A program made the translations under genes and the position numbers. The notes under the pieces were generated by a model. The model ran no database searches and was not told the DNA's origin. It was given only the letters and a program-made list of their open reading frames with translations. Shown here piece after piece: positions 57,053-64,000 of a stretch of 64,000 bases of DNA. Within the stretch, counting starts at the first letter, position 1. Each line of letters opens with the position of its first letter. Origin of the DNA: Charina bottae (taxonomy: Eukaryota > Chordata > Lepidosauria > Squamata > Charinaidae); contig JALMGJ010000016.1 in NCBI GenBank assembly GCA_023362775.1, positions 1,247,001 through 1,311,000 on the forward strand, given 5' to 3'.

Positions 57053-57515
57053 CTTGTTGTCAGATAGGGGCGCGAGGATGGAGCGGCCTGCCTCTCTCCT
57101 AGGCACCAGTGATCCAAGTACTATGCAGTAAATAGACTCCAAACAGAAGTTATATCAAATATCCTATTTACTTTATATACATACGTATTTACAGATCACT
57201 TCCACAGGTAACAAATGATACACCATCAACGATACAGCTTTCACGAGGTAAATGGGAATAAAATGGAATACAGAATATCTCTGCATATATAGTCAAACTG
57301 ACCTATCACATCATAGGTCAATCTCGTTAACTACCACACCCAACTTAACTCTAAGCACCTGTTGAATGAGTCACACATGACACATCATTCTTACAACAAT
57401 GGCTGCTAATTGGATGACTGTGCAGAATATTTCACCTTTTACCTAGAAATCAAGCCTCTCTGTATAATTTATATCTAGAAGTAAATTCCTGGGTTTATCA
57501 AACCCCAACACTTGT
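57053..57515 (-). mobile_element. Solo LTR inside L1 ORF2, 5-bp TSD
   Basis: Element 57058-57510 (453 bp), TGTTGGGG to TCTGACA on the minus strand. TSD ACAAG (plus CTTGT) at 57053-57057 and 57511-57515, which splits the L1 codons for YYK and ACG. No internal coding region remains. Confidence 0.85.
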
Positions 57516-58650
57516 AATATAGTTTTAAATCGGGAAGACCTAGACCTCCTCTTTCTTTTGCGTCTTGTAAAAATTTAAGTCTTATTCTAGGCTTTTTCCC
57601 TTGCCAAATAAACTTTGATATATCTCTTTGCCATTTGAGAAAAGTTTGTTCACTAATTGTTACAGGAATTGTTTGAAATAAAAATAAAATTCTAGGTAAG
57701 GTATTCATTTTAATTGTGGAAATTCTTCCTAGTAATGATAATTGTAATGTTTCCAATCTCAGTAGATCCTGTTTAATTTCTTTCCAAATTTTAACATAAT
57801 TATTTTGAAATAGGTCTATATTTTTGGAGGTTATTTGTATTCCTAAATATTTTATTTGCTTGACACTTTGAAAGCCAGATTTATGTTCTAGTATGGATTG
57901 TTCTTTTGTTGGTATATTTAAATTTATCATCTTTGTTTTTTGCCTGTTTATTTTAAATCCAGCCAAATCTCCATACTCTTGTAGTTTCTTTAATAAGTTG
58001 TTAATTGAGTTCAGTGGATTTTGTAGCATTATAACCAAGTCATCCGCAAATGCTCTTAATTTATATGTCTCTTGTTTTATTCTAATTCCTTCTATATTAT
58101 CATCTTTTCTAATACCTTCTAACAACACTTCAAGAACTAGAATAAATAATGGTGGAGACAGCGGACATCCTTGTCTCGTACCCTTTTCTATTACACATTC
58201 TTGCGTTGCTTCCTCATTTACAATTATTTTTGCCTTTTGTAATGTATAGATAGCTTGAATTGCTTTAATAAATTTCTCTCCAAAATCCATATATTCTAAT
58301 ATTTTCATCATAAAGTCCCAATTCAAGTTATCAAATGCTTTTTCAGCATCTAGAAATAGTAGCATTATTTGCTTTTCATTATGTGTATGTGCATATTCAA
58401 TTAGATTTAAAATTGTTTGTATGTTGTCTTTTATTTATCTTTGAGGAAGAAATCCATTTTGATCATGGTTTATTAGTTTCTGAAGGATTTTTTAAAGTCT
58501 TTCTGCTAAAATACTAGTAAATATTTTATAATCATTATTCAGTAGGGAGATTGGTCTATAATTTTTACATTCCATTATATCTTGATTATCTTTTGGAATC
58601 AAAGTAATATTAGCCTCTGTCCAAGATTTGGGTATTCTATTTCCCTTTAG
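57516..58650 (-). pseudogene. L1 ORF2, reverse transcriptase
   Basis: The minus strand from about 58650 reads FNLILKGNRIPKSWTEANIT, then PKDNQDIMECKNYRPISLLN; a frame break lies near 58440-58500. Then LLFLDAEKAFDNLNWDFMM, EKGTRQGCPLSPPLFILVLE, the catalytic LRAFADDLVIML, and NRQKTKMINL. Downstream is the thumb (IKYLGIQITS, SLLGRISTIKMNTLPRILFL, QGKKPRIRLKFLQ and GGLGLPDLKLYYK), up to the LTR. FADD and RQGCPLSP are standard L1 active-site motifs and are intact. Confidence 0.85.
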
Positions 58651-59399
58651 TATTAAATTAAATAACAACAACAACTTTATTGATTAGTCTCACGACTATA
58701 TCAAAGATAAAATGAAATAACAAGAGTACAATTTAACTGATAAAATTGATAATAATACACCAAAATATTCCATTTTGATAAAGGAAATGTGATAATTAAA
58801 TAACCTGAAATAATGATAAATACGTGTATATCTAGTCAAAATTCAAATAAGTTCATCACCCCTATATGACACTCCAATCTTTTCAGTATAATGGGCTCTC
58901 AGCTGAACTGCCTTGTCTACAAACTTGGCAGTCCTATTCACAATAAAAGTATTTGACCCCGAAAGAAAATAAGATAATCTGTGATTAGAATCCCAGTGTG
59001 CTGTTCTTTCCAACAAAGGAGACAGGGTGAGTCATATAGTTTACAGTCGAACAAAACATGGATAATATCTTCTATGGCTGGGTCCCCACATACACAAGTC
59101 CTCTCATCATATGGCAAACGATGGAAACATCCATATTTAACCATAGAGTCCAACAATTCAAACCTAGCTCTGGAATAGGCCCTTCTCAGATTTTGTGTTA
59201 GACTCATCGACAGGTATTTTTTGAATTTAAAAATAGTTTTATTCTTAGCTAACCATTTTAATGAACCATTTTTTGCCAATGTCTCCATGTCCAATTGAGC
59301 ACTGATATTCAGGGCTCGCTGTTTAAAAATATCCTTTGCCTGCGGTGCAGTTATGAATACCTGTTGAATGGGAAGTCCGTATATTATTAAATTAAATAA
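58651..59399 (-). mobile_element. 3' end of another LINE, 15-bp TSD, inserted in L1
   Basis: Element 58666-59384 (719 bp) between perfect copies of TATTAAATTAAATAA at 58651-58665 and 59385-59399. It interrupts L1 ORF2 right after LKSLFNLI. It encodes the end of a different reverse-transcriptase protein and finishes in a (GTT)n-type tail on the minus strand (plus caacaacaacaac). The family is not identified. Confidence 0.8.
58885..59384 (-). pseudogene. LINE C-terminal domain with Cys/His knuckle, family unknown
   Basis: The minus strand reads VFITAPQAKDIFKQRALN, then SLKWLAKNKTIFKFKKYLSM, RAYSRARFELLDSMVKYGCF, then RTCVCGDPAIEDIIHVLFDC. The Cys-x-Cys...His-x4-Cys arrangement resembles C-terminal zinc knuckles of several LINE clades. 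The first residues (up to LFNLI) of the open frame at 58938-59528 belong to L1, so that frame is a chance fusion across the insertion edge. No complete protein is present. Confidence 0.55.
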
Positions 59400-59732
59400 A
59401 CTTTTAAGTGGTTCTAACAATTGTTCCTGAAATTGTTTATAATAAGCAGCAGAGAATCCGTCTAGACCAGGTGTCTTGCCCATTTTCAATCTTTTAATAG
59501 CTTCTGTAATTTCTTGGGTCGTAATCAAGGTGTTAGTTATTTCTTTTTGTTCTTTAGATAATTGTTTTAAGTTACAATCTGAAATATATTTTTTAATTCT
59601 ATCAATAGGTATTTGTTGTTTTTTATAAAGGTTTGAATAGAAAGTATGGAAAGCTTTTTTAATTTGTTCATTATCAGTTAAGTCTACTTCATTTTCTCTA
59701 ATTTTGGTAATAATCCTTTATTCCCTGGGAAA
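59400..59732 (-). pseudogene. L1 ORF2, start of reverse transcriptase
   Basis: The minus strand contains the connector (KAFHTFYSNLYKKQQIPIDR-like) and TTQEITEAIKRLKMGKTPGL, then DGFSAAYYKQF and LLEPLKSLFNLI, ending at the LINE insertion. PGxDGFSAxYYK is the usual L1 fingers motif. Confidence 0.8.
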
Positions 59733-60292
59733 AATCTGCAATAGCTGAACATGCTCTCAAACAAACTGGTCACCAAATCTTATTTGAAAACACAGAAATA
59801 CTGGACAACACCAACAGCCACTATGTTAGACTATACAGAGAAGCCATTGAAATACATAAACACCAACACAGTTTCAATAAAAAAGAAGAAAACCTAAAGA
59901 TCAGCAAAACCTGGCTGCCAGTCTTGAAAAACACAGCTTGCAAAAGGTCAACAAACTCTACTCAACCACAGAAGTATACAAATAACTCACACAATAGATA
60001 TGCTAATCCCACACACGACAGCACCACACCCCTTAATCACCACAAAAAACCCTCTCCATATCTCTTGCAAATGACCTCTCAGAAGCTATAAACACCAGCA
60101 GGAACACACACCCTCCACGTGGGCACAGAGAGAATCTTCTAGCTGTGCTCCTGTCCTCTGAAGATGCCAGCCACAGCTACTGGCGAAACGTTAGGAACAA
60201 AAACTGCCAGAACACGGCTACACAGCCCAGAAAACCCACAACAACCATCAGATTCCAGCCGTGAAAGCCTTCGACTATACAGAACCTTTACT
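59733..60292 (+). mobile_element. Penelope-like element fragment (family D) with terminal motif
   Basis: The plus strand at 59735-59945 carries, across a few frame breaks, SAIAEHALKQTGHQILFENT, then EILDNTNSHYVRLYREAIEI, HKHQHSFNKKEENLKIS and KTWLPVLKNTAC. This is the endonuclease C-terminus and downstream segment of Penelope-like proteins. A non-coding part follows, then a terminal motif (hammerhead-like) and gaacacggctacacagccca, aaacccacaacaacc. The reverse transcriptase is absent. Confidence 0.6.
60151..60199 (+). ncRNA. Hammerhead-ribozyme-like motif, family D
   Basis: CTGAAGA 60158-60164, spacer T, stem II GCCAG 60166-60170 with CTGGC 60180-60184 (9-nt loop), GAAACGTT 60185-60192. Stem I starts TCCT 60154-60157 with AGGA 60193-60196. 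Stem II and stem I sequences are unrelated to families A and B, while the core is identical. Confidence 0.55.
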
Positions 60293-60387
60293 GATTATTC
60301 TTCTTCTTGCTTGCCATATTTCTGTAGCTGAGTCTATCCATTCCTGTAGTATTCTGACTTGGTAATGAGCAGAGTGCTGATATTTAT

Positions 60388-60449
60388 TAATTTATATTGA
60401 CATTTATACCCCGCCTATCCCCTCCCTAACGGAGGACTAGGCGGCTTAC
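60388..60449 (-). mobile_element. LINE/SINE 3' tail
   Basis: The plus strand tttataccccgcctatcccc then tccctaacggaggactaggc is the reverse of the tail at 2830-2892. Confidence 0.5.
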
Positions 60450-61259
60450 GGAGTTAAGATTGCCGGGAAAAATATCAACAACCTCAGATATGCAGACGAT
60501 ACCACCCTAATGGCAGAAAGTGAAGAGGAACTAAAGAGCCTCTTGATGAGGGTGAAAGAGGAGAGTGCAAAAGCTGGCTTGAAACTCAACATTAAAAAAA
60601 CCCAGATCATGGCATCTGGTCCCATCACTTCCTGGCAAATAGAAGGGGAAGAAATGGAAGCAGTGACAGATTTTATTTTCTTGGGCTCCAAGATCACCGC
60701 AGACGGTGACTGCAGCCATGAAATTAAAAGACGCTTGCTCCTTGGAAGGAAAGCTATGGCAAACCTAGACAGCATATTAAAAAGCAGAGACATCACCTTG
60801 CCGACAAAGGTCCGTATAGTTAAAGCTATGGTTTTTCCAGTAGCAATGTATGGCTGTGAGAGTTGGACCATAAGGAAGGCTGAGCGCCGAAGAATTGATG
60901 CTTTCGAGCTGTGGTGCTGGAGAAGACTCTTGAGAGTCCCTTGGACTGCAAGGAGGTCAAACCAGTCAATCCTAAAGGAAATCAACCCTGACTGCTCATT
61001 GGAAGGACAGATGCTGAAGCTGAAGCTCAAATACTTTGGCCACCTAATGAGAAGAGAGGACTCACTGGAAAAGACCCTGATGCTGAGAAAGACTGAGGGC
61101 AAAAGGAGAAGGGGACGGCAGAGGATGAGATGGTTAGATAGCATCACCGATGTAATGAACATGAATTTGAGTAAACTCCGAGAGACAGTGGAGGACAGGA
61201 AGGCCTGGCGTGCTATGGTCCATGAGGTCACGAAGAGTCGGACACGACTGAACGACTGA
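60450..61259 (+). pseudogene. BovB reverse transcriptase C-terminal half, frame intact
   Basis: One uninterrupted frame from about 60450 to the natural stop at 61257-61259: the catalytic LRYADDTTLMAESEEELKS, LNIKKTQIMASGPITSW, FIFLGSKITADGDCSHEI, GCESWTIRKAERRRIDAFEL, RRLLRVPWTARRSNQSIL, KLKYFGHLMRREDSLEKT, then a basic tail ending VHEVTKSRTRLND. Only 5' truncation makes it non-functional. The clean frame suggests a recent insertion or little time for decay. Confidence 0.8.
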
Positions 61260-61272
61260 ACAACAACAAAAA
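60450..61272 (+). mobile_element. BovB LINE 3' part, second subtype
   Basis: Enters at GVKIAGKNINNLRYADDTTL in the reverse transcriptase and ends with the BovB 3' terminus (gtcacgaagagtcggacacg then actgaacgactgaacaac). It differs at many positions from the 28.5 and 47.4 kb copies in the C-terminal part. The TSD is not clear. Confidence 0.8.
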
Positions 61273-61277
61273 CCACT

Positions 61278-62015
61278 TATTGTCTCTTCTAATAGCTCTC
61301 TGAAATTCTTTGTTAAGTTCCTTCCTGAGATCTTTGTCTTTCTTGGCTTTGGCTTCTCAACTCTTTTTGGCAATTTCCATCATCTGTTCTGCAATCCAGC
61401 TTGTTTCTTCTGTTTCTTGGTTTTTTCTTTGGCAGCCTTAAAAATTGGCATGTACTCAAGATCGTATCAGGGAAATTGGTTGGCTTCCTTCTTCCACTTT
61501 AGTTGGACTTGAAATTTGCACATAAGCAATTTGGGATCTGTTCCAAAGTCAGCTCCTGGCCATGTCTTTGCTGTTATAAGTAAGCCCTTCCATCTCCTTG
61601 TATCAATAATATAACCAATTTGATTCCGGTGTAGTCTCTCTGTGATGTACATGTATATCTGTGTCATTTTGGCTGTTGGAAGACTGTGTTAGCAATAAAA
61701 AAAATCATTCGAAAGGCAGAAATTGGAAAGTCTTCATTTCTGTTTTGTAGGCCACACAGTCCAATTATGTTTTCCTCCTTACATTTTCCAGCATTGGCAT
61801 TCCAGTCTTCAACCACCACCAGCACATCTTGCTTGTACCAACTGTTGATTTCAGATAGATTACTTTTATGATCAAATTCACTCTCCTTTTCTTCTGCATC
61901 AGTGATTGGAATATAAACTTTGATAATCATGTCAAAGGGTTGTCTGTGAAGTCTAATTGATATTGTTTGGTCATTAATTACATTGTACCCAAATACTGTC
62001 AAAATCCAACTTAAA
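61278..62015 (-). pseudogene. Older RTE/BovB-related endonuclease fragment
   Basis: The minus strand from about 62010: TVFGYNVINDQTISIRLH, MIIKVYIPITDAEEKESE, VLVVVEDWNANAGKCK (a GDWNAKVG-type catalytic block with the Gly changed to Glu), ANTVFQQPK, then RLHRNQIGYIIDTRRWKGL, TWPGADFGTDPKLLMCKF and a Lys-rich connector. It is clearly related to BovB but well diverged, with several frame breaks. It may be an older RTE lineage. Confidence 0.7.
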
Positions 62016-62915
62016 CAGAAGTTATGTTCCTGACATTTTTGTTTGAAAAAAAATTATTATTATTGTTATTATTATTAAATTATTATTTGAAAATTATTAT
62101 TTTTCTTTCTAAATACAAAGAGGGAGAGAAAGTAAACTAAGTAATATATTTTGGACAGTAAAAATTACTTCAGAATAAACATGAATAACTTGTAGCATTT
62201 AAGAGGAGAAACAGAACATTAAGCAATATATAAAAATTTATAACTGTTAAGATTTTTCTTAATACGGTACAGAATGCAGACACAAGACTGTACTTTGTTT
62301 TTCCACACAACACTATTTAATTTTGCAAAATATAAACTACCTTATTCTGTTATCTATTTCTATTGATTTCTATTCTTATTTAATCTATAAATTTTCTATC
62401 CTTATGTTTTATTTCTATGTTCTTATTCCTATGTGTATGAATCTTATGGTTTTTTTTTTATCTTAACTATTTCTTACCTTTTAGCTTTTTAAATCTTTCC
62501 CTTTTCCTCAGTTCTTCAGTTCTTGTAGCCAATCTCAGTCGATTTGCAGGTGAAAACCCTTTTCACTCCTTTATAGACTTGTGAATGGGCATTTCTTCCC
62601 CACCTACTCCCCAGCACTCACAGTCCTCTGTTCCCGGGGCAGGTTTGTAGACCTCTGCACCTGGGCTTTTTGTGGGTTTTCTCACTCTAGTCAGGCTCTC
62701 TTCCTCCCCATCTCTCAGCTCTGCCTCTTAGTGGTCTTGCAGCTCCAAGAATTGACATTTTTCTCTTGGTGTCTGAAAACTGCTACTGAGGTCCTTGCCT
62801 TTGAGTTGGAGTCTTCTCTTTCCCGAGTCTCTGCTGTCTTCCTGGCATAACTCCTTTCTTGACACACCCACACACATGCTTGCTTTCAGTTCCCTTTTTA
62901 TAAAACAAACTAATA
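62016..62915. other. Unassigned sequence
   Basis: AT-rich, with (TTA)n patches at 62045-62105, then a C/T-rich stretch at 62580-62870. No gene recognised. Confidence 0.5.
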
Positions 62916-62919
62916 GAAG

Positions 62920-63400
62920 AGAATATCTGTAGCTCAGGGTTGAACTGTGGAGTCCTTGATGCTGTTTGAGCTTGGTTGTTTACTTGCAGACATTTCTTTG
63001 CCTGAGTAGGCAACATCTTCAGTCCTAGAAGGGAGTGGGGTTTGCTCTCTGTTTATATACAGTAGCAGGAATCATCTACAACATACTATGTAAGGACTCT
63101 AACAGCCACTATGTATGACAGACAGGCAGAAGACTAGCAGAGCACATCCATGAACACCTACTAGCAGTCAGAAGGCATGATGAAAACTCCTTAATCTCAC
63201 AACACATGGACAGACTCAACCATAGTTTCAACCAGGAAACTCTGAACATCCTAGACCAAGCTAAATCTAAAAACACTAGGGAATTCCTGGAAGCTTGGCA
63301 CTCAGGCAAGTCAGCCATCAACAGGCACATAGAGGTTAACAACATTTACATAACATTCAAAAGAGACAATAAAAAGCTAAAAAGGAAACGAAAAGACCAG
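62920..63400. mobile_element. Penelope-like element fragment (family A): inverted terminal piece plus endonuclease
   Basis: 62920-63060 is the family A terminal sequence in minus orientation (gtagctcagggttgaactgt, ggagtccttgatgctgtt, and the motif below). It is followed directly, on the plus strand, by the GIY-YIG segment at 63065-63400. Head-to-head placement of a terminal repeat and coding sequence echoes the palindrome at 42 kb. Confidence 0.7.
62989..63022 (-). ncRNA. Decayed hammerhead-like motif, family A
   Basis: Minus strand CTGAAGA, T, GTTGCC...GGCAAA, GAAATGTC. The core differs from 42024-42073 by one C-to-T change (GAAACG to GAAATG) and one stem II end change. Confidence 0.4.
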
Positions 63401-63405
63401 AGCAT
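63065..63405 (+). pseudogene. Penelope GIY-YIG endonuclease domain, partial
   Basis: The plus strand reads AGIIYNILCKDSNSHYV, a TGA where Gly is expected, then QTGRRLAEHIHEHLLAVRRH, ISQHMDRLNHSFNQETLN and LDQAKSKNTREFLEAWHSGK. It is the same domain as 23617-24185 with the second knuckle Cys changed to Ser. The frame runs on past 63400 into unrelated sequence. Confidence 0.7.
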
Positions 63406-64000
63406 CTCTGTTAACGTTAACCCGGGGAGGGGTCCTTTCCTTTTATCACTTGGCTCACAGGCCTCCTGGCTGGGCGCCTCCCCCCCTTTCCTTTCCTGGC
63501 CCACGCAATTAACTAAAAGGGAGCACTGCCCTTTTAAAACTTATTAACCAGGATCCACACCTCAGCAACAACTGTGGCAAAAGGAACCCTGGAATGGATT
63601 TTCTCAAGTTGTCTAATTGACTCCACGAGAACCATCTCTCCTAAAGGGCAAATTATTACTAACTTAGGGCATCAGCCCAGATGTTCCTAGCTTGGGCACC
63701 AACCCAAAGGACAAAATTTGCTGCCACCATCCTATTACCATAGTCCCACAGCCCTAGGGAAAGCTGGGGGCTCTGGACCAAACTTCAGGACTTCCAAGGG
63801 TGACTTCTCCGTCCAAACTCAAGCCCCAAAACCTGGAAACTTAACCACTAACAAACCCTGGTAGTAGTAAGCCAAACAGCTAGGCAGGCTGGGTAGAATC
63901 CAATTTCACATGTAATCAACCACAAACACCAGCATGTAAAATATATTTTTGTTTATTAAATAGGGTTAAGACTTACATACTATAAGGCATAAACTCTTTA
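63406..64000. other. Unassigned sequence to the window edge
   Basis: GC-richer at first (cccggggaggggtcctttcc), then ordinary. No gene or repeat family recognised. A reversed AATAAA (tttatt) near 63950 might mark a minus-strand 3' end but nothing supports it. Confidence 0.4.

Larger units (their letters stand above)
55689..59732 (-). mobile_element. L1 LINE, 5'-truncated, hosting two later insertions
   Basis: Minus strand with its A-tail at the left (T-run 55689-55700), a 3' UTR to about 55940, and ORF2 sequence up to about 59732, where a Penelope fragment begins. The ORF2 is interrupted by a solo LTR (57058-57510) and another LINE (58666-59384), each with its own TSD. Confidence 0.85.

Noticed and set aside
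1..64000. CRISPR arrays, operons, phage or plasmid features
   Set aside because: No spaced direct repeats or bacterial gene organisation; the content is vertebrate retroelements.

Overview
This window is vertebrate intergenic DNA, almost certainly from a squamate reptile (lizard or snake). The diagnostic content is three tRNA-derived Sauria-type SINEs, a full-length BovB LINE plus further BovB pieces, L2-clade LINEs, several L1 LINEs, Penelope-like elements, a chromodomain Ty3/Gypsy element, a Ty1/Copia remnant and hAT-type MITEs. I recognise no host exon, no rRNA or standalone tRNA gene, no CRISPR array and no bacterial-style operon. Every long reading frame I can name belongs to a mobile element, and nearly all are broken. 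I cannot place the species below Squamata.

Layout. 0-11.7 kb: a palindromic DNA repeat split by a CORE-type SINE, a near full-length L2 LINE (about 3130-6780), and an RTE-like LINE (7269-10300) lying inside an older L2 tail, then a compound tetranucleotide microsatellite. 11.7-25.2 kb: mostly unassigned AT-rich DNA with an L1 3' end, two Sauria SINEs with 12-bp target-site duplications (TSDs), a hammerhead-ribozyme-like motif, a 5'-complete but ORF2-less L1-type element with an 18-bp TSD (19897-22205), and a Penelope-like GIY-YIG fragment. 25.3-31.7 kb: a full-length BovB (11-bp TSD) interrupted by an internally deleted chromovirus (6-bp TSD). 32.7-40.6 kb: four hAT MITEs, each with an 8-bp TSD, a solo LTR, and a Copia remnant fused to a Gypsy gag. 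42.0-42.35 kb: a 154/28/154 palindrome of Penelope terminal sequence carrying one hammerhead-like motif per arm. 47.4-50.9 kb: a BovB fragment and a second Penelope-like family with inverted ends. 51.9-55.3 kb: a second long L2. 55.7-59.7 kb: an L1 holding a solo LTR and a third LINE type. 59.7-63.4 kb: more Penelope and BovB/RTE pieces.

How the parts relate. The window is a layered archive of insertions, and TSDs and interrupted reading frames give relative ages at several points. The most interesting signal is a recurring RNA architecture (CTGANGA, one spacer base, a hairpin with unrelated sequence in each family, then GAAACGTH) at the ends of Penelope-like sequences. It matches a hammerhead ribozyme core with a minimal, self-complementary stem III. 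These assignments were made by eye from the sequence and from knowledge of the families; no alignment or database search was run.
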